Assembly: GCA_963978905.1 (NCBI GenBank)
Contig: OZ022257.1
Span: 4,722,965 to 4,786,964 of the forward strand
Source: Trichostrongylus colubriformis
Taxonomy: Eukaryota; Nematoda; Chromadorea; Rhabditida; Trichostrongylidae
Direction: 5' to 3'
Length of the DNA: 64,000 nucleotides
Part shown: positions 34,701 through 45,076 of the stretch, piece by piece
Layout: each line of letters begins with the position of its first letter
Numbering within the stretch: the stretch's first letter is position 1
Notes under the pieces: model-generated
The model's database searches: none
The model's input: only the letters and a program-made list of their open reading frames with translations
Told to the model about the DNA's origin: nothing
Made by a program: the position numbers and the translations under genes

Positions 34701-36059
34701 AATCATAGAAGCAATGCATAATATTTTTGAAGTAATTTACCATTCCCTCTCCGTGACCTTGTAATCGTTTGTTTAGAACGTTTCTGCAAAACATGTTACA
34801 GAAAACACATCATTGATTGCCTTTAACTGATTCAGAACGTTGCAATCCTGCTAAGTCAGCCAAGTGTGAAATGGGCGGATTTCCTCATCCCCGAAACTGC
34901 CAAAAGTGCATTTGTCCTGGAGGTTACGGAGGGGATCTCTGCAACGAAAGAGTGAGCAACCATTCACACGTATGTGTTGACGGTCCGAGAGGATTAAGAG
35001 ATTTTTTCAGCCACCAGGATGTGGCAAAACGATTCGAGCTTCGGAAAAGTGGACGAGGTTCGAGGATGAAGTTGGCCTTGGTGGTGATGAGGTGGAAGAC
35101 TTCATGACATGTAACTACTGGATTGAGGTATGCATCATTCCGAAAAGGCCATATTTCACCACAAAATATAACCGATGGATTTTAAAGTTCTAGAAAATCC
35201 TTCTTTGCGATGGAAGTCTTAACAACCTCTAAGGGCAAAAAATTCCATCAAAATATAACCCGCTTGGTTTTGCAGTCTCCAAGTGGAACCGAAATCGAAG
35301 TGAAAGTCATAGATTTTACGAAGGGAGTTTCTGTTGATGGATGCAAATATGCTGGCTTTGAGGTCAAGACCAACGAGGATCAAAAGATGAGTGGCTACAG
35401 GTATGGTCGTTGTGGAAAATGTATGGTATGAAAATACAGGTATGAAAATGAACGGTTTGAGACACTTCAAAGTACCTGATTAAATTGGTCTGCTTGCCCT
35501 TGACCATGCGACATAAGATGACTCAGCACTTTATCGTGGAACAGAGAGTTTATTCTTTATGTGATGACTGAATTTTCCATTTCCCCTCACGAACAGAGTT
35601 CATGTCCACCCATAAATGCGGTCCTCTTCAGAAAATTGCTTTAGTTGCTTAGGGCAAAATCTTTTATGACTGTTTTAATTGAAGATTTTGCTCGGAAGAT
35701 GCTGTCGGATTAACACTTCGTTCCTACTCAAACCGTGTTCCAATTATGACCTGGAATAGATATTGGAAAACGAAGACTGTCCTCGAATACCGACACGGTA
35801 CCTCTCTGAACTTTTCCTTAGTACTTATTATTTCAATTGATTCAACCAGAAGCATTTAGTTCCTGCACGAGGTGGCCCGTCCAGGCCAAAACCTGTAGTC
35901 AAGCCAGTTACTCCTAAGCCTACTCCACGGCCTTCACTTCCCTCTGCAACAAGGCCATCGATTGCCCCTGCAACTAGAATACCGTCTGTAGTTCAAAGCT
36001 CTTCTTCTTCGCCTGTGAGAACCGGAACTGGTTTCAAATGCGTGGACAGTGTCTCGTGA
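31750..36059 (+). CDS. Secreted astacin metalloprotease (MTP-1-like), copy B
   Basis: Paralog of the gene at 14263 with the same exon structure: 31750-31887, 32021-32140, 32284-32399, 32450-32613, 32680-32763, 32927-33132, 33867-34006, 34099-34220, 34836-34951, 35011-35127, 35276-35400, 35685-35797 and 35860-36059, about 586 residues. Exon lengths match copy A except the last (200 against 215 bp), where the Pro/Thr-rich tail is five codons shorter and ends FKCVDSVS. The zinc-binding motif, Met-turn, furin-type site (RFKR), EGF-like cysteines and CUB core are all intact, so both copies look functional. Exon 1 differs from copy A at several residues, while exons 7-11 are nearly identical. The same uncertainty applies to the exon 7 acceptor (33867). 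Upstream there is no mariner insertion, unlike copy A. Confidence 0.9.
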
Positions 36060-37116
36060 GAAACTCTTTCACTTTGATGACTATCGGCTTTGCATAACTG
36101 AAAAATGTTTCCAGCTGCTGGTCTCTCGTAAAGAGAGGTTTCTGCAACAAGATGGGGATGACAAATGCCACCATAATAAAGGTATGCCCGAAGGCATGCG
36201 GTTGGTGCTGAACTATGCCGTTACCGCAATAAAGTTTCTCAACGTTGCTGTTTCACATAGTTTACAAGTTGTCTATACATTCACGAGGTGAATCATTCCA
36301 TATGGTTGTGGGGGGTTGTGCGAAAAATCAATGAAAAAATACGGAAGTCACTTTTCCATTCATTGGCGTTAGCGAAATCACACACGAACGAATAGGTTAT
36401 TGTAGGGAAACCGTGCTATATATACCAAAACGCAGGTACACAACAGTTTTGTTGTAGGATGCAAGAATTACATTTTCATGCATCGTGTTTGAGATATAAC
36501 TCACATACAATACGTTTATAGTAGGGTATTAGCGCTGTAGGGTATTAAAACTGCAAGTCCACAACAATACTGTGAGAAAGTGCACAATCCCCATGAGACT
36601 CCAAATGGAAACACAAAGCTGTATAGCCACCCCGTACCCTCTTCGACAGTTTTCTAGTGTAGCCGTAGTTATTAATACAGAGAAATTAGATAAGACTTTT
36701 TTAAAACGTGCTGCAGTAGGGATGACTCGAAATGTTGCTGATACAGAAGCATTTAGAGTAAAGATAACGTATGTTTCATGTGACTCTGAGTGCTAACAAC
36801 GCGCATTTTTCTGCTGGGAAAAGTTTGAAAAACGAGTAAAGTTTGTTGCACTTCAATTAAGCAAGACGGATGAGGGATACCCCCGAACCCTCGGTAGGCG
36901 CTTCTCTGAATTCTCAAAAAACTGGGAGTATTCGAAACCTTCTTTCCAAGAGCGGAGAGTAATCTTGCGGGGGTATCCCTCATCGAGAGAGTAGACTACT
37001 GCTCTACTTATCTGTGAGGAACTTCGTCAGATTTATGCCGCTTCAAATTTTGCCTTGTCTGTTTTGATAGCACTGGTATAGAATAGGAATTCCGCTGCTG
37101 TTGAACGGGTCGGTTA
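36060..37116. other. 3' flank of astacin B
   Basis: It corresponds to 18496-19760 of copy A. No gene is seen; the probable 3' UTR occupies the first 190 bases. Confidence 0.5.
36228..36233 (+). promoter_or_regulatory. Poly(A) signal AATAAA
   Basis: Canonical hexamer about 170 nt downstream of the astacin B stop codon, within CCGCAATAAAG. Confidence 0.5.
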
Positions 37117-37553
37117 GGCCGCGGTCATACTTTGCGTAGCTGCGTTAGTTGACGCCGGTGCCGGCGTCAACTCACGCAGACACTTGCGTGAGTTGACGCC
37201 AGTACCGGCGTCAACTCACGCAACCATTTGCCAGCCGCAGACGACGGCGTCAATAGATAATCCGCAGAGTTTGCGAAATTCTTGACCCAATCACACTACA
37301 GTATGATAATTGTGGCCGATTCGAATCTTGGCGCTGTGCCAAGATTCGAATCGGCCACAATCACCATACTGTAGTGTGATTGGGTCAAGAATTTCGCAAA
37401 CTCTGCGGATTATCTATTGACGCCGTCGTCTGCGGCTGGCAAACGGTTGCGTTAGTTGACGCCGGTGCCGGCGTCAACTCACGCAGACACTTGCGTGAGT
37501 TGACGCCGGCACCGGCGTCAACTAACGCAGCTGCGCAAAGTATGACCGCGGCC
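37117..37553. mobile_element. 437-bp near-perfect fold-back, Harbinger-like
   Basis: The ends are GGCCGCGGTCATACTTTGCG and its inverse, flanked by TTA (37114-37116 and 37554-37556). Copy A has the single uninterrupted TTA in CGGTTAGAGAG (about 19767). The whole element is one palindrome with arms of about 216 bp around a 5-bp centre near 37335. Each arm contains further palindromes of the type TTGACGCCGGTGCCGGCGTC alternating with CACGCAGACACTTGCGTG. No coding capacity. Confidence 0.93.
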
Positions 37554-37732
37554 TTAAAGAGCTTCGATGCCACTGCTATCATATAGCAGAGCACCCAACA
37601 AGAGCAGACATTTTGAGTATGTGGACATAGCAGTTTGCGATCAAGAATTTGCCTCGTGAAAATTTGCATTCCCTTGATGTTGACCACAATGATATTATGG
37701 GCCAAGCTGTAATAGTAAGGTGTTTGTTACGG

Positions 37733-38100
37733 TAGGCACATTACTGTAAGAACCAGAGAAGCTTTTCGGCCGAATTGCTTCGGCCGAAAAGCGGAAGTGG
37801 GTGGGGAACGGAAGTGATAGTAACTGATAAGGGCAACTGCTATCACTTCCGTTCCCCCACCACTGATAAGGAGCTAATGGCGGGAAATTTATATCTCGCG
37901 TCGCAGTGGAGCTGGGACCGTGAATTTTTAAAGGTATATAGGGGGTGGTAAGGGAACATCATTGGGGGAGGGGAACGGTACGGTAGGCACATTACTGAAA
38001 GAACTAGAGAAGCCGAAGTGATAGCAACTGATAAGGGCTGATAAGGAGCCTCGAAATGCTAATGGCGGGAAACTGATATCTCGCATTGCAGCAGAGCTCG
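37733..38100 (+). repeat. Imperfect local tandem duplication
   Basis: GGTAGGCACATTACTG.AAGAAC followed by CCAGAGAAG / CTAGAGAAG occurs at about 37734 and 37983. Both are followed by AAGTGATAG.AACTGATAAGG and AATGGCGGGAAA with small indels. The first unit contains a short hairpin (CTTTTCGGCCGAA/TTCGGCCGAAAAG). Confidence 0.75.
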
Positions 38101-38570
38101 GACTGATTTTTCAAAGTAATATGGGTGGTGGTATCCTACTGTAGATAAGCTCCGCCCACGGTGGGCGGGGCGTGCACCGAAATGTTCTGTTTTCAGATTG
38201 AAAATTGTTAACTGGGTTCCAATGTGCCCCAAACGTGGGGAGAGGATGGATTTATTTCAGCGATGAGTTTCTGACAAAAGATTCTTTTATGTATAACCCG
38301 TTGGCTGGCGCACCCTACTGCGCGCAATTCATGTCTACGTGCAAAATAGGTTCAGTGAAAAGCGACTTATCTGTACTAGTGCCGAAAGCTTCCTTATAAC
38401 GTTCCCTCTCCTGCTTCTTTGCAATTTGAAAGCTCAGCTGAAAGCAGAGGAAAGAAAAATCCTTTCAATTCCATAAACAACGGTGGTCATGTCGATCAAA
38501 TTCATTTTGCAGAACATCGCCATGAAGCGCGCACAGTAGTGTGCGCGGGCCAACTGGTGTCTCTATAAGC
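38101..38570 (-). repeat. Inverted relative of the 7952 insertion
   Basis: GCTCCGCCCACGGTGGGCGG, GGGGAGAGGATGGATTTA and GATGAGTTTCTGAC are reverse-complement matches to the array at 8740-8900. CGCGCACAGTAGTGTGCGCG near 38520 matches the start of the 7952 block. This points to a dispersed family with GGGCGG boxes. Confidence 0.7.
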
Positions 38571-38800
38571 GATTACATACCTCCCAGATTTTGTATACTT
38601 GAAGGAAAAAAGTTGAAAAGTTTCATGCAGTAATGGAGAAACTTTAAGGCATCGATTCAAAAAAGCCTGATGTCGACACCATTCCACTGCAGTTAATGTT
38701 CCTTCAAGCACTTCGTCCTCAAAGATGGTATAGCCGCGCAGATTATTCGATTTAAGGCAGAATTTTTACTATGTATTCATAATCTGTTGCTCTTTCATAG

Positions 38801-40454
38801 GCTTATCCGCGACACTAGGGTCAACACATTGGAGCTCGCTCATGTTTCGCGATTGACGGCCAAGTGGAACCGCGACGTGTAATGAGCGTTGCGATGCGCT
38901 GCAGGGCAGCTGCGGCAGGTTTTGGAAAATCTAATGTTTTTATACGTGAATAGCAAATTAAATAAGTAAGACTTAACTTTTCCCTTAACACTAAGGCTAT
39001 AAATGAGTCCGACATACAACTCAATTAGGGTTTTGAGAAGGAGTTACTGAATTGAAGAGCGGATTATGATGGAAGAACAGAAGAAAGGAACACATCTTTG
39101 AATTAAGCCACTATCGAGTCACAGCTTCATCACTATGGTCCTGACGCTCTAATTTTGTATCCATGTGCGGAATCGAAACCAACTGGTTAAGCACTTTCTC
39201 AACAAAAAGTTCCGAAGCTTCAGGGAGAAATCAGCTAAGCCAATAACTGTAGTAGCCCAATTTCTACAATCTGCTTCTCAGGACTAATGTGATAGCATTC
39301 ATGGTCCATGAAAACATCAGACGTGGAGAAAGATTGTCAACGACAAATTACTTTTTTCTAGAAGTGGCCAATGGTGAGATGAGAAAGGCTCCATGTTAGT
39401 ATCTGAGGTTAATAACGAAGGTCAACATATGACGTCATCGAGCTTGCATGTGTATTGAAGGCAGGACAACACACTCTTTCCCATTTTCAATCCACTCTAC
39501 CATTAGCTATTCTCGGCGAATAAAAATTACATCTATCTTCTGTTTTTTCTTTGTTTCGTTTTTCTTCTCATAACATTATCACTGATGACGTTTTCACCGA
39601 GCAGAAGCGTTTACTAACTCACTTAAACCATATGCTAGGCTAATGGACAAGGTTGATGTTGTAATTCAGAAACAAAAACAAGGAAATACACAGCAACTGC
39701 AGCACATATATGGTCTCCACAGTCCCACTAGGCCGCCGAACCGCTGTTCACCGAATGCATTAAACAGCTGCATGACGTCGAACGTATTAAACAATTGCAA
39801 CAAAGTGGATGTGACGATTTTCATATTTGTGGTGTTTCTGCTTCCCTGCACCTGGCTCTGGAACGTTGAACGAGCCCATTTTTTCATTCTGGATTAGTTC
39901 AAATTCCGAGCACAAAATTTCCAGGCTAACCTCCTCTGTTAAGGAAAAGTGACAAAAGTAAGGATATTGTCGCAAAACCATTCAGTGAGGAAGATAAATG
40001 TTCCATAAATTCATTTTTCATTACGAAAGCTATGTTTTCTTGCCTACATTGGGATCATCCTGGTTGGACAACTTTTTGAGTTTTCGTGACAGCCTGTCCG
40101 GGGCCTCGAACTCCTTTGCTCCTCTTATTTTACGATACTTCAACCTTCGTAGCACGTGCTCGCTTCATGTAGTTGCGGCGGATTACCTTTGAAGGTATAC
40201 CACTCGACAATCAGATTACCGGCTTAATTTCTTGAGGCATGTAGGTCCTTCGATTACTGCACCTTTGTTGCAGCTGCACGGTGCATTCTCACGGTGTTGT
40301 GCCTATTCGAACACAACTAAGCTACCCCCACCCAACCCAATCATACCTGGCCTTAGACTAACAGATTTCCATCGTGGTGCTCACGTGCTCACGTGGAGAA
40401 GGAAATTTGCTATAAGAGAATGATAAAACAGTCATTTCCATGATGAAGGCAGCT
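38801..40454. other. No supported gene
   Basis: The 84-codon frame at 39643-39897 (Gln/Asn/Cys-containing, ending in a hydrophobic stretch) and other small frames have no recognised homology or splice partners. I see no repeat shared with the rest of the window apart from short matches. Confidence 0.4.
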
Positions 40455-40700
40455 TAAAGGAGCCGGAAGGGGCTCGAAGAAAGAGCAAAATGCAAAAAAA
40501 ATTACATTTGTACATTTGCATTTGTAATTTTGTATTGTAACGAAACGATTGTATTGCAAAATGCATATTGTAACGAACATCAAAAGTTAGAAGCGACAAT
40601 CGCTTGAAAAACTCGGATCCAAAAGCGCGTCGCTGTGATGCATATGCGCATCACATTCGCATTAACACACTTACTTTCCGAGTTGTCCGCTGCAGAGATG
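40455..40700 (+). repeat. Dispersed repeat, copy 1
   Basis: GAGCCGGAAGGGGCTCGAA, TGTAACGAACATCAAAAGTTA, AAAGCGCG.CRCTGT and TTTCCGAGTTGTCCGCTG blocks recur in the same order at 53815-54000. No coding content. Confidence 0.65.
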
Positions 40701-40744
40701 TTCTTTGTTGTCTCGTAGAGGGTATTTCATTCATTCGTGAAGAT

Positions 40745-41000
40745 GCGAAGTAAGTGAAACAACACACAGCAACATACAAGTAAAACAATCAAGAGAAGAA
40801 TAAGCGAAAGCGTAAGAAAAAAGTGTGATTGCGACTAAAAGCTAATTAATTCGCTTTCGACAACTTGGCTAGGTGCCCTGTGTGCTGCAGCCACCGTCCT
40901 TCCATACCGTAAACCAAAATTCACCTCCTATCGGTGTGAAACTAAGAACTGTGAATACACGTTCTCTGAAAACAAGCCCTCTACTTCAGAAGAGATGATG
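40745..41000 (+). repeat. Dispersed repeat, copy 2 of the 3890 family
   Basis: This is the reverse-complement match of 3890-4505 without the inserted MITE, ending with CAGAAGAGATGATG. Confidence 0.6.
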
Positions 41001-41740
41001 TGTGACGAACCTCGCATTGAAAAAGCGCGGCTTGGGGTTTTATCACGACCGCGCAGCACGGTGTGTCGTCCTGCACTCTTGCAGCGTGGCGAGTGCCAGG
41101 AACGGAGGGAATACGCTCGCGGCCGACAGATCTAGCCTCTCCGCCCGTCTGCAGTCTTCCTCAGCCAGTGACGCAGAGGAGTGTAAGAGAGAAGGGAGTG
41201 GTTTTTGAATTTCGTTTTTTGCCGTTTATTTTTTTTTGTTCTCTCTTTACTGTTACACTGCCGTGCACCACTACTTTTATATTACTCAATCTTTCGAATT
41301 AGACCTTCACGGTGCTTTTAAACGTTGGAAATTTGTTCGTCTACGGCCAGATGTGAGTTAAAGCAGGCACAATGCCGTAGGGGTGGACCGTGAAGCCATA
41401 ACAAAAGGAAAGGTAAACGAGGAAGGCATGTTTTCCGCAAAAAAAAACCGAGTTTGGAGATACGCGGCGAAACTTGCCTCAAAACGTACGCTTAGAAATC
41501 TTTATAGCGTACTCGCTGCGCTGCGATAAAGACCTTAAGGGGCACGTAGCTGAATCAGTGAGCGTTTTGGACTTCGCGTTGACGATGCTGTCAGAACAGG
41601 TCAATGTTCGCGGCTGGGTGGCTTGGCATTTTCCAAATTTACTCCACAACCTGCAAAAATTGCGCAGACGGTATTTCTGACTACTCTCACATATTCGTTC
41701 CTCATCGTGTCCAGCTGCGTTCAGGCGTATGCTCATCTTC
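41001..41740. other. Unrecognised; possible decayed reading frame
   Basis: A 68-codon plus-strand frame at 41474-41680 has protein-like composition but no family I recognise, and it is cut downstream by the MITE at 41741. The stretch also holds a long T-run at 41217-41236. No gene is called. Confidence 0.35.
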
Positions 41741-41918
41741 AGCCGCGGTCATACTCACCGCAGGCAGGGCGTGTGCGTACGATTCACAAGCAGAGATTGA
41801 GAGTGGCACGGGGGGAAGTGCAGAGATCACGCAGACGACGAGGCGGTGTGGCATAGGCGAAGACGCAGAGATACGCAGCCACGCCCTGCCACCGGCACCG
41901 CAGAGTATGACCGCGGCT
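41741..41918. mobile_element. Harbinger-like MITE (short form)
   Basis: AGCCGCGGTCATACTCACCG and its inverse (AGAGTATGACCGCGGCT) bound about 178 bp, with the subfamily phrase GCAGGGCGTG and ACGCAGCCACGCCCTGCC. The target duplication is eroded. Confidence 0.75.
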
Positions 41919-42251
41919 TGACCATCCTCATTTCAACAAATGCCTCATGCTTTTTTACGTAGGCCAACTCGGAGTGGTAGAGAATTGCACATCTTACCAC
42001 TAATAGATGCATGCCCCTAGGCACGATGCGTGCTCAGGCTGCATCTTTGGTTACTAGAATCTGTTCGGTGAGTATTCCAGTGAACATCTTCTTTTCTGAC
42101 TACTATTTTATACCTTCACCATAGCAGTTCACAACTACCTCTTTGCCTTTCTCAGAGTTCGCAGATCAACTGATCTTCGTAACTCCAAACAGCGACCTCC
42201 TGCTTTTTCCGCCTCTCGTGCGGTTGAATTGAAACTCTCCGCTGCTGCATA
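41919..42251. other. No feature seen
   Basis: Short spacer between two transposable elements. No open frame of note and no shared repeat. Confidence 0.4.
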
Positions 42252-42754
42252 CAGTTGCGCTCAAAAGCCTTTGGCCAAACGATTTTTCACCTAGGTTTTT
42301 CACATGTAACTTTTTTTGCGACTGAAGCGATCAAGAGAAATTTTAGTATGTTGTACTGGGAGACACTGCATACTAAATATGCTATTTTGGCGCTCAACGG
42401 TGTAAGTTACCTGGTTAAATGCAATTTTTGTTTTCGGAGTGCCAGCCCTATGCCGTCCCGTTGTGCCGCTGTCATCAAAATTCGTGGTTTTTCTACAGAA
42501 TATTGATATTCTCTGGGGCTCGCTCATTTGTTTTTGTAAAGAAAGCCGTTTTTCTTGACCAAGCCTTTTCCTTTTCTCTGGTGGTTTGTAGTAAATTCTT
42601 GCAAAAATCCATGAAAAGAGTCAAGCGGCACTCAAGTAAGAGGAAATGTTGATAATAGTTTTAGGCACCACATATTAAAATTTTGTTCAATTTACGCAAG
42701 TATAAAAAAGTTATGACAAAAAAGTGTTTGGCCGAAGACTTTTGAGCGCTACTG
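42252..42754. mobile_element. Tc1-like MITE
   Basis: Ends CAGTTGCGCTCAAAAGCCTT and, inverted, CAGTAGCGCTCAAAAGTCTT continue into GGCCAAAC and are flanked by TA (42250-42251 and 42755-42756). The element is 503 bp. The interior shows no transposase motif. Terminal CAGT and a TA target are typical of Tc1 elements. Confidence 0.85.
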
Positions 42755-42810
42755 TATATCAACACGATGTTACGGGCATAGGAAGTAGTTTTTGAGCGCC
42801 CCCTCCCATG

Positions 42811-43492
42811 AGATATTGGGTACTCTAAAAAGTCTTTTGGTATTTTCAAATACCGCTTTTCCCTCCAAACTGCTTTCCAGCAATCTCTTCTGTACATACA
42901 CATGTAGTACAAGTCCACACGCATATATAGGATTATTGTCTTCCATCCCCCGGATAACCCTTTTCGGCAAAATAAACATATCAAAGGTCAACCCATCTTC
43001 AATACAAAAATTATAAAAAAAAATTTCTTTGAATGGGGTTAGACAGGGAAAGGAAAAGGTGATCCGATGGAGCAAGATCAGGGCTATAAGGTGGATGGGG
43101 CGCAATTTCTATCCAAGCTCGAGAATTTTTTGGCGAGTCATTTTTTCATTAGTGGTAAAAAAATTTTTAAATTTTTGCTTTTAAAAAATTCTCGAGCTTG
43201 GATGAAAATTGCTGCCTTATAGCCCTTATCTTGCTCCATCGGATTATCACCTTTTCCTTTCCCTGTCTAACGCCATTCAAAGAAAAAAATTGGAATTGAA
43301 AATGAGGTGACCTTTGATATGTTTATTTTGCCGAAAAGGGTTATCCGGGAGATGGAAGACAACAATACCTATAGATGCGTGTGGGCTTGTACTACATATA
43401 TATGTACAGAAGAAATTTTGTGGAAAGCAGTTTTGAGGCAAAAAGCGGTATTTAAAAATACGAAAAGACTTTTTAGGCTACCCAATATTTCA
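42811..43492. mobile_element. Fold-back element about 0.7 kb
   Basis: The left arm (about 42811-43125) and right arm (about 43184-43492) are inverted copies. Shared blocks include AAACATATCAAAGGTCA, CCTTTTCCTTTCCCTGTCTA, TCCAAGCTCGAGAATTTTTT and the GGATAACCCTTTTCGGCAAA block. Both arms give open frames sharing FDMFILPKRVIR and KRLFRxPNIS, but this follows from the inversion. No superfamily is assigned. Confidence 0.8.
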
Positions 43493-43520
43493 CGTTCAGA
43501 GGAGCAGGAAAAGAAAAGAG

Positions 43521-44217
43521 TACCTATCCTTGATGCATCCCTATAGTGTCCATCTCATTGGTGAGCCCATGTGAAGATTGTGTCGTTGCACCGACCCCAT
43601 CGCTACGCGATCACGCGTTCTGGTACATACCTTTCTGAAGGATCTTTCGGATAACTGGCAGAGGAAAAAGATTCCAGCACCTTCACGAAAACGAGGTAGT
43701 CTAGATGTCAAGGTCGGCTCTTCTCGCGTAGGTCTCCATACTTTGTCTGCATTCTTTTTTAACTCTTTAAACATTGAGCCTTGTCTTGTCCGGAAGCCTC
43801 ATGTTGATCTGAATGTATATTAAACAATCTGGAACTGGCGAAATTTATTGCAAAACACTCAAAAGGCTTTTACGAAATCGATTGCAAAAATCGTTGCAAA
43901 GAGTTTTTTGAGCCTTATACGCCTTATAAGCTGTCCTTGCAAACTATCGTTCCAGAGGTACGCTGCTTTAGCCAATTGAAGCTACAGCGAGTTTCTTCCG
44001 CATGCATCCTAGCATGAGTCCACAGCATTTCCCTATGTCTTCCACCGCTTCTTCAGGTTGCCTTCCTGTTCTTCTTTTTCGCGTAGAGCATACTGCAAAC
44101 GGGTAGATCATAAGCTGTAGTCCTATTACTTTTCTTGTTTGATTTTCCTTTCCTATCTTCTACATCCCACAACACAAGTACAAGAGCGTAGAATTTGGAA
44201 AGTGAAGAGAGAAGACA
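43521..44217. other. No recognised gene
   Basis: The 81-codon plus-strand frame at 43578-43823 and the opposing frame at 43541-43774 have no recognised motif. No repeat match is seen in the window. Confidence 0.4.
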
Positions 44218-44950
44218 GTGCATACTGTAGAATCCAAGATGCACAGGATATCGCCTCCTGTCTTTCATCCCAAACCTTTCTCGTTTGCGTACGAGCAAGG
44301 GCCTACCATCATCTGTCCAGGGTGTATTACGCCTAGAACGAGGCGTAGAGCACCGTCATCTCTTCAAGACCCATCCGATAAGGCGCGCATAGCTCGCACC
44401 ATCTCGTCGCGCGCCGAACACGGCTACGCGACGTTTCTGTCCTAACGATATACACCCATCTGTCCACGCTTCTCGTAAAAGATCTCGTGCATATGCTAAC
44501 TCTGCTGAGTTGGAAGCTCCTAATAGATTTGACCAATATCGAACGTTGCTACGCTCGGACATTACTTCAAACGCAACGATAGGGGAAGTACACGCGAATT
44601 ATGAGAAATGTATTGAATATGAAAGCCGAGGTACTTAGTAATAAGGCGGTGACCTTCAGTCAAGAAGCGGATAGTTCGGACGAGTTTCCACCAATATGCT
44701 GCCAAGTCGTAAACACAATTGGATGTTCGGCAGAACGACAGCTTCTATCTTCTGGAGCGAACTTCAAGCTAAAACTGAGAAAGAGCGGCGCGACACTATT
44801 AACCCTCCCGCATATTCTTGGCCGCCCGTAGTCATTCAGGAATCACCTCGCGTGGAGGCGGAGTCTGTCATCCAAAGGCGTCTACTGTTGACGTTACATC
44901 GTTTCTACAGCTTGGAGGCACTCTTGCCGACGGGGATTTCGCCATAAATA
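44218..44950 (+). pseudogene. Unrecognised coding-like remnant
   Basis: Protein-like frames follow one another with frame changes: a segment with AYEQGPTIICPGCITPRTRR (44218-44445); a run containing YANSAELEAPNRFDQYRTLL ending near 44635; and 44696-44947 with MLPSRKHNWMFGRTTAS and RVEAESVIQRR. The third part is matched by minus-strand sequence at 49580-49895, so it belongs to a dispersed family. It may be a decayed retroelement or gene fragment. I cannot name the family, and no intact start-to-stop gene is present. Confidence 0.4.
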
Positions 44951-45030
44951 GGCTTCTTAATCTCTTCAAGCTGCCTTTGAGGACAAAGAAAGAAGTACCA
45001 ATAAAAACATCCTTGATCCCGAGTGGAATT

Positions 45031-45076
45031 CTGATGCGCGTCGTACTTTCCCGCCGCTATCCGTCGATTTAGCGGA
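45031..45076 (+). repeat. Short direct repeat, copy 1
   Basis: GCGCGTCGTACTTTCCCG.CG then CTATCCGTCGATTTAGC recurs in the same orientation at 46099-46145 with one or two differences. About 1.07 kb separates the copies. Confidence 0.8.

Larger units (their letters stand above)
23671..38800. repeat. Segmental duplication, copy B
   Basis: This is collinear with 7207-20550. It carries the orthologous mariner (24876), MITE (31476) and astacin gene (31750). Compared with copy A it has gained the paired TA-site elements at 27774-29149, the CAGGGGGTGCC element with flanking TA microsatellite (30533-31470), the 437-bp fold-back at 37117 and a local duplication at 37733-38100. Confidence 0.9.

Noticed and set aside
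42770..43105. 111-codon minus-strand frame
   Set aside because: Part of an inverted-repeat fold-back; the similarity to 43307-43546 follows from the inversion.
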